This document shows positions 1 through 8,390 of a stretch of 64,000 bases of DNA, in pieces. Location: the NCBI RefSeq assembly GCF_011759385.1, contig NZ_JAARLY010000009.1, positions 62,001 through 126,000 of the forward strand, in the 5' to 3' direction. This DNA is from Oleiagrimonas sp. C23AA (lineage in GTDB: Bacteria; Pseudomonadota; Gammaproteobacteria; Xanthomonadales; Rhodanobacteraceae). The position numbers and the translations under genes are program-made. The notes beneath the pieces were generated by a model. That model did no database searches and was not told the DNA's origin. It worked only from the letters and a program-made list of their open reading frames with translations. How positions within the stretch are numbered: position 1 is the stretch's first letter; the number at the start of each line of letters is the position of its first letter.

Positions 1-72
1 ACAAGGCATGACGCCGCGACCGGAATCCGGTGCGGCGACATGGTGTCACAGGTGGCACATCGTCTTGCGTGT

Positions 73-102
73 GCCGGAAGGCACCTTACCGCACCTTCCG
101 GC
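73..102. terminator. hairpin downstream of the response regulator gene
   Basis: A perfect 9-bp inverted repeat (GCCGGAAGG at 73-81, CCTTCCGGC at 94-102) with a 12-nt loop lies about 50 bp beyond the stop codon of the minus-strand response regulator. No T-run follows on either strand, so it is not a classic intrinsic terminator. It could stabilise the transcript end. The partner sensor kinase, if any, would lie outside the window. Confidence 0.35.
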
Positions 103-151
103 CACCAGGACCTGCCAGCACCCCGTGGTGTGACAGGCGAGGCCGGCTGCA

Positions 152-853
152 TCAGGCCGTCTCGTCTTCCTCGGTCTCGGTCCGCGGGATGGCAAAGCGG
201 TAGCCACGCCCACGTACGGTCTCGATGGGCTTGAGTGAGCTCTCCGGGTCCAGCTTGCGACGCAAGCGGCCGATGAACACCTCGAGCACGTTCGAGTCGC
301 GATCGAAATCCTGCTGGTAGATGTGCTCGGTGAGGTCGGCCTTGGAGACCAGTTCCCCCGCGTGCAGCATCAGGTATTCGAGCACTTTGTACTCGTAGCT
401 GGTCAGGTCGACCGGCCGCTCGTCCACCGATACCGTCTGCGCGGTGGTATCCAACTTGATTGGACCGCAGGCCAGCACCGGCTTGGACCAGCCGCTGGCA
501 CGTCGCACCAGCGCGTTGATGCGCGCCAGCAGTTCCTCGACATGGAACGGTTTGACCATGTAGTCGTCGGCACCGTGCTTGAGGCCCTCGACCTTGTCCT
601 GCCAGCTTGAACGCGCGGTCAGGATGAGGATGGGATAACGCTGACCCTCTTCACGCAACGCCTTGACCAGTTCCATGCCCGACATCTTGGGCAGGCCCAG
701 ATCGATAATGGCCAGGTCGAATGGAACCTCACGTCCCAGGTACAAGCCTTCCTCGCCATCGGAGGCGGCGTCAACGGCAAAACCGTCACGCTTCAGGCGG
801 GCAGCCAGGGTTTCCCGCAACGGCGCCTCGTCCTCCACCAAAAGGATGCGCAT
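152..853 (-). CDS. phoP: PhoP-like OmpR-family response regulator
   Basis: A two-component response regulator (233 aa) expected to bind DNA when phosphorylated by a sensor kinase. The receiver domain covers about residues 1-115 with the acidic pair near the N-terminus, phosphoacceptor Asp51, conserved Thr79 and Lys101 in VKPF. A winged-helix OmpR effector domain follows (about 130-225; motifs TSYEYKVLEYL and GRGYRF). It looks close to Xanthomonas PhoP. I start it at the ATG at 853, not the TTG one codon upstream: AAGGAG at 862-867 sits 8 nt ahead, and the start overlaps the stop of the preceding gene as TGATG. That makes it translationally coupled to the PepSY-like gene, a common pairing for PhoPQ-type systems. 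The kinase gene is not visible because the window ends 151 bp downstream. Confidence 0.93.
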   Translation of the reverse strand: MRILLVEDEAPLRETLAARLKRDGFAVDAASDGEEGLYLGREVPFDLAIIDLGLPKMSGMELVKALREEGQRYPILILTARSSWQDKVEGLKHGADDYMVKPFHVEELLARINALVRRASGWSKPVLACGPIKLDTTAQTVSVDERPVDLTSYEYKVLEYLMLHAGELVSKADLTEHIYQQDFDRDSNVLEVFIGRLRRKLDPESSLKPIETVRGRGYRFAIPRTETEEDETA

Positions 854-1185
854 CAACGTTTCTCCTTGTCATTCTTGGCCCATCGGGCCTCGGTTCGCAC
901 CGGCACCACGCGCACGTGACCGTTGGGCGTCAATACCTTGATGCGATATTCAATGGTTCGACCTCGGCGCTGCGTGTCGGCGGCAAGTACCTTGCCACCT
1001 GTATCGCTCTGCACCTTGGCCACAGCCTGTTCCAGCGTCATGCGCTGGTGCGGTTTGGTTACCTTGCCACGAGCCTGATGCGCGAACGCCATGCCTGCCA
1101 GCAGCAGGCATGTCATCACCGTGGCCGGCACAACTCGGGCGCGGACAGTGTGCAGGCGAGGGAATCGTTCAGAACTCAACAGCAT
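853..1185 (-). CDS. exported PepSY-like protein
   Basis: A 110-aa protein with an N-terminal hydrophobic segment (about residues 18-36, ending near AFA) that looks like a signal peptide or anchor. A short PepSY-like region follows, with the pattern LEQAVAKVQSDTGGKVLAAD then a beta-rich tail. PepSY domains are proposed to act as periplasmic inhibitors or sensors. Its stop codon overlaps the start of the PhoP-like regulator (TGATG), so the two are almost certainly one transcript. A role in tuning the two-component system is inference from position only. Confidence 0.75.
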   Translation of the reverse strand: MLLSSERFPRLHTVRARVVPATVMTCLLLAGMAFAHQARGKVTKPHQRMTLEQAVAKVQSDTGGKVLAADTQRRGRTIEYRIKVLTPNGHVRVVPVRTEARWAKNDKEKR

Positions 1186-1253
1186 TCATTCATCATGCCA
1201 GCGAGCATTTAATTGCTGCTGAACCAAACCGTGGAGGAAACGTCAAAACCCTT

Positions 1254-2300
1254 TCAGGCCGCACGCGGCCGGGTCTGCGAAAGCGCCTCTTCCAGCAGCG
1301 ACCAATCGGCATTGGCCAGGTGCGCGCCTTCGGACAACACTCGGCGGAAACGGCGCCCGCCCGGCTGCCCCAGAAACAGCCCCAACAAGTGCCGGGTGAT
1401 GTGGCGAAGGTGCACATCGCGCGCGCGCTCGGCCTCGACATAACCACGCATGTGCTCAAGCACTTCGGCGCGCGTAGGCAGCGGCGTGCCCCACAGCGCC
1501 TGCTCGATTTCGGCCAGCAGATACGGGTTGTGATAGGCGGCGCGGCCCAGCATCACGCCATCGACATGGGCCAGATGCTCGCGCACCTGATCAACCGTGG
1601 TGATGCCGCCGTTGATGGCGATGACCAGCTCCGGAAATTCACGCTTCAGACGGTACACGCGCTCGTAGTCGAGTGGCGGAATGTCTCGGTTTTCCTTGGG
1701 GCTCAAGCCCTTCAACCAGGCCTTGCGCGCATGCACGGTGAGAACGCGCACACCGGCTTCAAGCATGGTTTCGGTGAAGTGCTGCAAGTCGGCGTAGGCG
1801 TCCTGGTCATCCACACCGATGCGGCACTTCACCGTCACCGGCACCGCCACGGCGGCGGCCATCGCCTGCATGCATTGCGCCACCAAGGCCGGCTCGCGCA
1901 TCAGGCAGGCGCCAAATCGTCCGGACTGCACGCGATCGGACGGGCAACCGACATTGAGGTTGATCTCGTCATAGCCGGCTTGCTCGCCGAAGCGGGCCGC
2001 GCGTGCCAGTTCCGCCGGATCACTGCCGCCCAGCTGCAAGGCAACCGGGTGCTCCTGCTGACTGTGCTCGAGCAGATGCAGGCGACTGCCGTGCACCAGC
2101 GCCGCGGAGGTGACCATCTCGGTGTACAATCGGGCATGCGGCGTGAGCAGTCGATGGAAGTACCGGCAATGCCGGTCGGTCCAGTCCATCATCGGCGCCA
2201 CGCTCAGACGCCAGGGGCCGTCGGCGCCCCCAGCCTTCCGGGTCGTGTCGAATGCGGCGGCCGCCGATTGCGGCGTGCTGTGGTGGGAAGCTGCGGACAT
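1254..2300 (-). CDS. dusA: tRNA-dihydrouridine synthase A
   Basis: A 348-aa flavoenzyme that reduces uridine to dihydrouridine in the D-loop of tRNA (positions 20/20a in E. coli) using NADPH and FMN. The N-terminal motif SVAPMMDWTD and the NVGCPSDRVQSG motif carrying the catalytic cysteine identify the DUS family. The long insert after GRFGACLM and the C-terminal helical domain (HITRHLLGLF) match the DusA subgroup. The first 25 or so residues are low complexity, so the true start could be slightly internal. It stands alone, flanked by the two-component operon and a divergent ferredoxin reductase gene. Confidence 0.95.
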   Translation of the reverse strand: MSAASHHSTPQSAAAAFDTTRKAGGADGPWRLSVAPMMDWTDRHCRYFHRLLTPHARLYTEMVTSAALVHGSRLHLLEHSQQEHPVALQLGGSDPAELARAARFGEQAGYDEINLNVGCPSDRVQSGRFGACLMREPALVAQCMQAMAAAVAVPVTVKCRIGVDDQDAYADLQHFTETMLEAGVRVLTVHARKAWLKGLSPKENRDIPPLDYERVYRLKREFPELVIAINGGITTVDQVREHLAHVDGVMLGRAAYHNPYLLAEIEQALWGTPLPTRAEVLEHMRGYVEAERARDVHLRHITRHLLGLFLGQPGGRRFRRVLSEGAHLANADWSLLEEALSQTRPRAA

Positions 2301-2458
2301 CGTGAATCTTTAAAGAGCGCACATCGGTCATCGAATGGGCGCCATGGTACACGCAGCCCGCCAGAGTCCGCCTGCGCGTCACGTCTGGACGGGCCGTCAA
2401 CGGTCGTCGTGGCAACTTGGGCGCCGCTTTGAATTTCGCTTCAACCACAGAGGTCACT

Positions 2459-3235
2459 ATGGTCGCCATGGCCACGGAGCGCGTCATCGACGTGCACCAC
2501 TGGAACGATTCGCTGTTCAGCTTCAAGACCACGCGCGATCCGGGCTTCCGTTTCGAGAGCGGCCATTTCGTCATGATCGGCCTGCCGGTGGACGGCCGTC
2601 CGCTGATGCGCGCCTATTCCATTGCCAGCGCGCATTACGAGGAGCACCTGGAGTTCTTCTCCATCAAGGTGCCCGATGGCCCGTTGACCTCGCGCCTGCA
2701 GCACCTGAAGGTGGGCGACGAGGTCATTGTCTCGCGCAAGCCCACCGGCACGCTGGTGCTGGGTGACCTGAAACCCGGCAAGCGCCTGTACCTGCTGGGC
2801 ACCGGCACCGGCCTGGCACCCTTCATGAGCATCATCCGCGACCCGGACGTGTACGAGCGCTTCGAGACCATCGTGGTCTGCCATGGCGTGCGTCACGTCA
2901 ACGACCTGGCCTACGCCGACTACATCCAGCGCGAACTGCCGCAGCACGAGTACCTGGGCGAGATGGTGCAAAAGCAGTTGCTCTACTACCCCAGCGTGAC
3001 CCGCGAGCCGTTTCGCAACCAGGGCCGCATCACCGATGCGCTGGTCGACGGCGCATTCGGCGAGACCACCGGCCTGCCGCCGCTGGACCCGGCCGAGGAC
3101 CGCGCCATGATCTGCGGCAGTCCGTCGATGCTGGAAGACACCTGTGCACTGCTGGACGGTCGCGGCTTCGTCATCTCGCCGCGTACACGCCAGCCGGGCG
3201 ACTATGTGATCGAACGCGCCTTCGTGGAGAAGTAA
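2459..3235 (+). CDS. fpr: ferredoxin--NADP(+) reductase
   Basis: A 258-aa FAD enzyme that moves electrons between NADPH and ferredoxin or flavodoxin. The FAD-binding beta-barrel covers about 1-100 with the flavin motif RAYSIAS. The NADP-binding domain follows with GTGTGLAPFMSI. The length matches the Azotobacter/Pseudomonas-type Fpr, and the C-terminus ends in VEK as in that bacterial subclass. I chose ATG 2459 because AGAGG at 2449-2453 precedes it by 5 nt; an in-frame upstream start at 2417 has no such site. In many proteobacteria this enzyme supports oxidative-stress defence and Fe-S repair. Confidence 0.93.
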   Translation: MVAMATERVIDVHHWNDSLFSFKTTRDPGFRFESGHFVMIGLPVDGRPLMRAYSIASAHYEEHLEFFSIKVPDGPLTSRLQHLKVGDEVIVSRKPTGTLVLGDLKPGKRLYLLGTGTGLAPFMSIIRDPDVYERFETIVVCHGVRHVNDLAYADYIQRELPQHEYLGEMVQKQLLYYPSVTREPFRNQGRITDALVDGAFGETTGLPPLDPAEDRAMICGSPSMLEDTCALLDGRGFVISPRTRQPGDYVIERAFVEK

Positions 3236-3287
3236 GCCCGGGCGGGCCAGACGCTCCCGAAGGTGCACGCACCGACGGGAGCAACCG

Positions 3288-4592
3288 ATGAACGAGCACG
3301 ACAGCAAGCGAATCGTCATCGTCGGCGGCGGCGTCGCCGGCATGGAACTGGCCACCTGGCTGGGTCGCACCCTGGGCAGCAAGGGCAAGGCCAACATCAC
3401 CCTGGTCGACCGCGAAGCCGGCCACCTGTGGAAGCCGATGTTGCACTCCATCGCTGCTGGCACGCGCGATGGCTATCTGCGCCGGGTGCCCTTCGTGGCG
3501 CATGCGGCCCATCACGGCTTTCATTTTTGCCCCGGCAAACTGCGACGCCTGGACCGCAGCGCACGCCAGATCGAAGTGGCGCCGCTGCAAGATGCCCAAG
3601 GCCAAACCATCCTTTCGGCCCGCAAGCTCGACTACGACGTGCTGGTGCTGGCCATCGGCTCGGTCGCCGACGACTTTGGCATCGAGGGCGTGGCCGACCA
3701 CTGCCACCACATCGATAGCCAGGCCGAGGCCGAGCAGTTCAATCACGATCTGCGCACGCACATCCTGCGCTCACTGGAATCAGGCCAAGCCATTGATGTG
3801 GCCATCGTCGGCGGTGGCGCCACCGGCGTGGAACTGGCCGCTTCGCTGGTGCAATTGGTGGACAACCTGGGCGGCTACGGCGCCGAACACCTGCGCCAGC
3901 AGACGCGCATCCGCCTGCTGGAAGCCGGGCCGCGCATCCTGCCGGCGTTCCCGGAGAGCGTCTCCGGCCGCGTGCGACGCCAGTTGCAGGATCTGGGCGT
4001 TCAAGTGCGCACCGATGCCATGGTGCAAAAAGCCACCGAGCAAGGCTTCGAGCTCAAGGACGATGCGCCGGTCGAGGCCTCACTGAAAGTCTGGGCCGCC
4101 GGCGTCAAGGCGCCCGATGAAGTGTGCCAGTTGGACGATCTGGAAGTAGCCGACAAGCAACAGCGGCTGAAAGTGACCGCCACCCTGCAGACCACGCGCG
4201 ACGAACACATCTTCGCGCTGGGCGACTGCGCGGCGTTCTTCCCCGAAGACAGCGACAGCCCGCTCGGCCCCACCGCGCAGGCGGCCCACCAGCAGGCCCA
4301 GCACCTGGCCAGCCAACTGCCGGACTGGCTGGCCGGCAAAAGTCAGTTAAAGCCGTTTACCTATCACCACTTCGGCGCGCTGGTCTCGCTGGGCGACTAC
4401 ACCGCCTTCGGCACGCTGGGCCGCTTTGGCTTCTTCAAGGGCGGTTTCATTCGCGGTCGCATTGCGCAGTTCAGCCATGTGATGCTCTACCGCAGCCACC
4501 AGGCCCGCCTGCACGGCTTCTGGAAGGGTGGCCTGCTGTGGCTGATCGACCGCATGAGCCGCTGGGTGCGGCCCTCGGTGCGATTGCAGTAG
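3288..4592 (+). CDS. ndh: type II NADH dehydrogenase-like flavoprotein
   Basis: A 434-aa two-dinucleotide-binding flavoprotein of the NDH-2 family, expected to oxidise NADH and reduce quinone at the inner membrane without pumping protons. The FAD motif is at the N-terminus (IVGGGVAGME) and the NADH-binding Rossmann motif near 168 (AIVGGGATGVELA). The second FAD contact is IFALGDCAAF. The C-terminal part with FFKGGFIRGRIAQF and WLIDRMSRW is basic and amphipathic, as in NDH-2 membrane anchors. It lies 52 bp after fpr on the same strand, so co-transcription is possible. Confidence 0.9.
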   Translation: MNEHDSKRIVIVGGGVAGMELATWLGRTLGSKGKANITLVDREAGHLWKPMLHSIAAGTRDGYLRRVPFVAHAAHHGFHFCPGKLRRLDRSARQIEVAPLQDAQGQTILSARKLDYDVLVLAIGSVADDFGIEGVADHCHHIDSQAEAEQFNHDLRTHILRSLESGQAIDVAIVGGGATGVELAASLVQLVDNLGGYGAEHLRQQTRIRLLEAGPRILPAFPESVSGRVRRQLQDLGVQVRTDAMVQKATEQGFELKDDAPVEASLKVWAAGVKAPDEVCQLDDLEVADKQQRLKVTATLQTTRDEHIFALGDCAAFFPEDSDSPLGPTAQAAHQQAQHLASQLPDWLAGKSQLKPFTYHHFGALVSLGDYTAFGTLGRFGFFKGGFIRGRIAQFSHVMLYRSHQARLHGFWKGGLLWLIDRMSRWVRPSVRLQ

Positions 4593-4604
4593 GGACTCAA
4601 GAGC

Positions 4605-4686
4605 GGGAAGTGAGGAACCAGGAGTGAGGAGTGGGAGAGAGCAGATAGCGACGTTGGCGCGGCCTCTCACTTCTCACTTCTCACTC
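4605..4686. repeat. GA/TC-rich imperfect inverted repeat between convergent genes
   Basis: The short space between two convergent genes holds purine-rich units of the type GAGTGAGGAGTG on the left (4605-4640) and pyrimidine-rich units TCTCACTTCTCACT on the right (4663-4686). The arms are imperfectly complementary, so a long weak stem can form. Similar 'agtgaggag' simple repeats are familiar between Xanthomonadales genes. The right arm supplies the last codons and the stop of the minus-strand kinase-like gene. Confidence 0.5.
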
Positions 4687-5396
4687 TGATCACGTACCCG
4701 GCCACGCCCTTCGTTGTCCCAATAGCCGAAGATGCGCCGTGCGATCAGCTTGTAGGCGCGCTTGAAGGTGGCCCGCCAGACCCGGGCGTGGGCCGCCGGC
4801 GTGGCCAGAATGGCTTTCTCACGCGCGGTCAGCCATTGCGGGCAATAGGTGCGCTTGTGCTTGAGCAGGTGCCGCAAGTCCTCGCGTGCCAGCAGTCGGA
4901 ACAGCGCACCGCGGCGGCGCGGCACCCAGGCCAGCTGAAAGTCGACCAGGCCCGGCGAGCCATCGGCCAGCACCATCCAGTTGGGCTCCTTGGCCAGATC
5001 GTTGTGCAGCACGCCGCGACGATGCAGGCGCGAAAGCAGGCGATGCGCGTCGCGAAAATAGGCCCGGTCACGCGGCTTGGCCTGCTGCATCGGCTGGCCC
5101 GGCAGGTAGCTTCGCAGCAGCTCGTTGCGCCGCCAGGCCACCAGCTGCGGTACACCCGCCAGACCGGTCAGACGTTCCAGTGCGCGCCTTTCGCGGCGTG
5201 CGGCGCGGCGGGCAAAGCCGCGCGCCCACCAGCGTGCCGCGGCAATGTCCCGGCGGATCACCAGCACACCGTCACGCCGGCAACATTCGATGCGGCCCAA
5301 CTCATCGGCCTTCAGCAAACGCTCGCCGTCAGCCTGCGCCGACGCGGCCGCCTCCGTTACACTGACGGGGTTTGTGTTGTCCGGGAGGTTGTTCAT
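4674..5396 (-). CDS. small RIO/LPS-kinase-like protein kinase
   Basis: A 240-aa protein with a minimal protein-kinase fold. A catalytic loop of the kind H131-N-D133 followed by N139 is visible in LHNDLAKEPNW, and a metal-binding D152-F-Q takes the place of DFG. There is no full Gly-rich loop, as in RIO or Kdo/WaaP-type kinases. The substrate is unknown; lipid A or LPS core and a protein are both possible. The ATG at 5394-5396 overlaps the start codon of the divergent lipoprotein gene. It lacks a good ribosome binding site, so the true start may be downstream. The last residues (QSEK) and stop come from a GA-rich intergenic repeat. Confidence 0.7.
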   Translation of the reverse strand: MNNLPDNTNPVSVTEAAASAQADGERLLKADELGRIECCRRDGVLVIRRDIAAARWWARGFARRAARRERRALERLTGLAGVPQLVAWRRNELLRSYLPGQPMQQAKPRDRAYFRDAHRLLSRLHRRGVLHNDLAKEPNWMVLADGSPGLVDFQLAWVPRRRGALFRLLAREDLRHLLKHKRTYCPQWLTAREKAILATPAAHARVWRATFKRAYKLIARRIFGYWDNEGRGRVRDQSEK

Positions 5397-6231
5397 GCTG
5401 GCTCGTGTTGTCCGATTCACCAGTGTAGTCGCTGCCGCCGCGCTGTTGTGCGCCTGTGGCTCAGGCGAACACGACGATGCCGGCAAGACTCCGGCTGCGG
5501 CCGCTAGCAGCGCCGCCCCCAGCCAGGCCAAGGCGGCGAAGAAGAAGCCCGCCGGCCCGCACGTCGAGCAGATGCGCACCGATCGCTACGCGGTCACCGT
5601 ACGCTATCCGCGTCTGCCGCGGCACGATGCCACCCTGGCCAAGGCCATGCGCGAGTACGGTGAAAAACACCGCGACGCGTTTGTGCAGCACATGCAAAAG
5701 AGTGACCTGCCGCCATTGACCGGCGACTATCCGCGTGAGTTGAGCCTGAATTTCTCGCTGCGTGGGCGCACGCCGGACTTTGTCAGCGTGCTCGGTCAGG
5801 GCGACCGCTATCTCGGTGGCCCACATGGCAAGCCGCTGACGGTGAGCTTTACCGAGGACACCAGCAAGCATCAGCTGATTACCCTGGATGACCTGCTGGC
5901 CGATCCGAAAAAGGGTCTGAAGCAGATTGCCACCATCGCGCGCCGCCGGCTCTACCAGCGCCTGCACGGCCACACCAGCGGCCATGATCGCCGCCTGGAC
6001 CGCGGCACGCGGGCGCACGCGGCCAATTTTGATGTGTTCACCATCGACGGCCGTGGCCGCACCGCGCGCGGCCTGACCATCATCTTCCCGCCGCACCAGG
6101 TGGCCGCCTATGCCGCCGGCCCGCAGTCGGTGCACATCAGCAATCAAGACCTTCTTCCGTTGCTCAAGGATCGCTACCGTCCCGCCTTCGGGGGTCATGA
6201 GCAGGACGTGGCCGAGGCCGACGGAGGCTGA
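5395..6231 (+). CDS. lipoprotein with DUF4163/DUF3298 (PdaC/RsiV-like) domains
   Basis: A 278-aa predicted lipoprotein. The first 22 residues form a lipoprotein signal with lipobox ALLCAC, followed by an Ala/Lys-rich linker. Residues about 60-270 match the DUF4163 plus DUF3298 pattern found in PdaC and the RsiV extracellular region: GGPHGKPLTVSF, a TLDDLL helix, then FPPHQVAAYAAGPQ and a final LLPLLK helix. The fold binds peptidoglycan or lysozyme in characterised relatives; here the ligand is unknown. GGGAGG lies 6-7 nt ahead of ATG 5395. It is followed after 2 nt by a DUF456 membrane gene, so the two form an operon. Confidence 0.85.
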   Translation: MLARVVRFTSVVAAAALLCACGSGEHDDAGKTPAAAASSAAPSQAKAAKKKPAGPHVEQMRTDRYAVTVRYPRLPRHDATLAKAMREYGEKHRDAFVQHMQKSDLPPLTGDYPRELSLNFSLRGRTPDFVSVLGQGDRYLGGPHGKPLTVSFTEDTSKHQLITLDDLLADPKKGLKQIATIARRRLYQRLHGHTSGHDRRLDRGTRAHAANFDVFTIDGRGRTARGLTIIFPPHQVAAYAAGPQSVHISNQDLLPLLKDRYRPAFGGHEQDVAEADGG

Positions 6232-6233
6232 GC

Positions 6234-6722
6234 ATGAACGCGCTGGACGTCGGCCTGTACGTGTTGTCGGTGCTGCTGGTGCTGGCGGGACTTGCCGGCG
6301 CCATCCTGCCGGCACTGCCCGGCATTCCGATCCTGTTCGGCGGCCTGTGGCTGGCGGCGTGGGTGGATGGCTATCAGCACGTCGGCGGCGGCTGGCTGGC
6401 GGTCATCGCCGTGGTTGGCGCGCTGGCACTGCTGGTGGACTTTCTGGCCGGCGTCATCGGCGCCAAGCGCGTGGGCGCACAACCGGCCGCGCTGTGGGGC
6501 TCGGCGCTGGGCACGGTGATCGGCCTGTTCTTTGGCCTGCCCGGCCTGATCTTCGGCCCGTTCCTGGGCGCACTGGCCGGCGAGCTGTGCTCGGGATCCA
6601 GCGTATTGCGCTCAGCTCACGTCGGCGTCAGTACCTGGGTTGGCCTGTTGCTGGGCACGCTGACCAAGATCATCGCCTCGTTCGTGATGCTGGGCATTTT
6701 CGGCGGCGCCTGGCTGTTCTGA
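6234..6722 (+). CDS. DUF456 family membrane protein
   Basis: A 162-aa inner-membrane protein with about four or five hydrophobic segments rich in Gly and Ala. The repeat-like motifs GAILPALPGIPILFGGLWLA and GLPGLIFGPFLGALAGE are typical of DUF456, a family of unknown function built from two related glycine-rich hairpins. It starts 2 nt after the stop of the lipoprotein gene and has GGAGG 6 nt ahead of its ATG, so it is the second gene of that operon. Confidence 0.85.
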   Translation: MNALDVGLYVLSVLLVLAGLAGAILPALPGIPILFGGLWLAAWVDGYQHVGGGWLAVIAVVGALALLVDFLAGVIGAKRVGAQPAALWGSALGTVIGLFFGLPGLIFGPFLGALAGELCSGSSVLRSAHVGVSTWVGLLLGTLTKIIASFVMLGIFGGAWLF

Positions 6723-6733
6723 GCGCTCCGCGG

Positions 6734-7402
6734 TCAGGCAGGGCCGTCCGGCAGCACGTACAGCAGCACGGCGAAAAAGTGCAGCACGCTGCCGCCGAGC
6801 ACAAACAGATGCCACAGCGTGTGGTGGAACGGCAAGCGCCGGCACAGATAGAACGGCACACCCAGCGTGTAGGTAACACCGCCCGCCAGCAGCAGCACCA
6901 GTCCACCCATTTCCAGGTGGCGGCTCAAGGGCTCCAGCGCAATCAGCGCCACCCAGCCCATGGCCACGTACATCACCACCGCCAGCTTGCGGTATTGCTT
7001 GAGCCAGCCCAGCTCGGCGGCACTTCCGGCGATGGCCAACGCCCAGATCAGGCCGAACAGACTCCAGCCCCAGACGCCGGGCAGTGCCAGCAGGGTGAAC
7101 GGCGTGTAGGTGCCGGCTATCAGCAGGAAAATGGCAATGTGATCGAGCGTGCGCAACACGCGCTTGGGCATCTCGCCGGGAATGGCGTGATACAGCGTGG
7201 ACGCGGTGTAGCAAAGGATCAGCGTGCTGCCGAACACGGCGCTGGCGACCACCGCGCGCGCATCACCGTACAGCGCGGCAAAGGCCACCAATACGGCCAG
7301 GCCGCTGATGGACAGCAAAATACCGATACCGTGGACGACGCTACTGGCCAGTTCATCGCCAAAGGCATAGCGCGGAACACGTGAAGTGATGGCGTGGGAC
7401 AT
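6734..7402 (-). CDS. hemolysin III / PAQR-family membrane protein
   Basis: A 222-aa seven-helix membrane protein of the HlyIII/YqfA (PAQR) family. The conserved metal-site pattern is present: S-x3-H in ASTLYHAIP, an early HGIG, LDHIAIFLLIAGTYTPF, and the C-terminal H-x3-H in HTLWHLFVLGG. Bacterial members are often called hemolysin III, but YqfA relatives affect membrane lipid or energy homeostasis and hemolysis is not generally shown. I prefer the start at 7402 (MSHAITSR); an upstream in-frame extension to 7498 lacks conserved character. It faces the DUF456 gene convergently with 11 bp between. Confidence 0.88.
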   Translation of the reverse strand: MSHAITSRVPRYAFGDELASSVVHGIGILLSISGLAVLVAFAALYGDARAVVASAVFGSTLILCYTASTLYHAIPGEMPKRVLRTLDHIAIFLLIAGTYTPFTLLALPGVWGWSLFGLIWALAIAGSAAELGWLKQYRKLAVVMYVAMGWVALIALEPLSRHLEMGGLVLLLAGGVTYTLGVPFYLCRRLPFHHTLWHLFVLGGSVLHFFAVLLYVLPDGPA

Positions 7403-7677
7403 GGACTTCGATCCGGGGATGGGGAAAGCGCCAACAACGGCCACCCCCGAAACATAGCGCAATGCAGCACTGGCGCGCACGACTTGTGTCAACTTCACGC
7501 GCCCTCGCCACTGAGTCGAAGATCAACCAGCAGCCGCCGCTTCGACACACTTTCGGAGTGGTAAAACGCATCCGCCACGGTGAGTTACAGCGAAAGCGCG
7601 AAGAAAGTCCGCCCTGGTGCCCCCGCCTTGCACACGCATGCACACGGGCCGTCCGGACCGCACCATGCTGCGGCGCA

Positions 7678-8349
7678 TCAGCTGTCGATGGCAGCACGCA
7701 TGCGTGTGATTTCGGCAGCGTAATCGTCTGCACCGAAGATGGCGGAACCGGCAACGAAGGTGTCGGCGCCCGCGCCGGCGATGTCGCCGATGTTGTCGGC
7801 CTTGACGCCGCCATCGACCTCCAGACGAATGTCACGCCCGCTGGCGTCGATGCGCTGGCGCACCTGGGCAATCTTGTCCAGCGCGGTGGGAATGAAGCTC
7901 TGGCCGCCGAAACCCGGGTTCACCGACATGATCAGCACCAGATCGATGCGATCCATCAGGTGATCGAGCCAGTTAAGCGGCGTGGCCGGATTGAACACCA
8001 GGCCGGCCTTGCAGCCATGCTCGTGGATGATCTGGATGGTGCGGTCGACATGCTCGCTGGCTTCCGGATGGAAACTGATGCGGCTGGCGCCGGCCTTGGC
8101 AAAGTCGGGGATGATGCGATCGACCGGCTTGACCATCAGGTGCACGTCGATGGGCGCGTCGATACCGAACTCGCGCAGCGCCTTGAGCACCATCGGCCCC
8201 ATGGTCAGATTGGGCACGTAATGGTTGTCCATCACGTCGAAATGCACCCAGTCGCCGCCGGCGGCCAGCACGTCGGCCGTATCCTGGCCCAGGCGGGCGA
8301 AATCGGCCGAGAGAATGGACGGGGCGATAATCGACGATTGCTTGGCCAT
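7678..8349 (-). CDS. rpe: ribulose-phosphate 3-epimerase
   Basis: A 223-aa TIM-barrel enzyme that interconverts ribulose 5-phosphate and xylulose 5-phosphate in the pentose phosphate pathway. Signature motifs are [14 protein letters not shown], the metal-binding [18 protein letters not shown] and the EVDGGV phosphate-binding region. The full family length is present. GGAGAG precedes the ATG. It lies 41 bp downstream of the djlA-like gene and may be the third gene of a cytochrome-djlA-rpe transcript. Confidence 0.97.
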   Translation of the reverse strand: MAKQSSIIAPSILSADFARLGQDTADVLAAGGDWVHFDVMDNHYVPNLTMGPMVLKALREFGIDAPIDVHLMVKPVDRIIPDFAKAGASRISFHPEASEHVDRTIQIIHEHGCKAGLVFNPATPLNWLDHLMDRIDLVLIMSVNPGFGGQSFIPTALDKIAQVRQRIDASGRDIRLEVDGGVKADNIGDIAGAGADTFVAGSAIFGADDYAAEITRMRAAIDS

Positions 8350-8390
8350 GGTGCTCTCCGCGTGCGGCGTAAAGGGGTTGGATGAATCGC

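Noticed and set aside
5397-5579. A 61-residue N-terminal extension of the kinase-like protein.
   Set aside because: It runs antisense over the lipoprotein signal peptide and has no ribosome site or kinase-like character.
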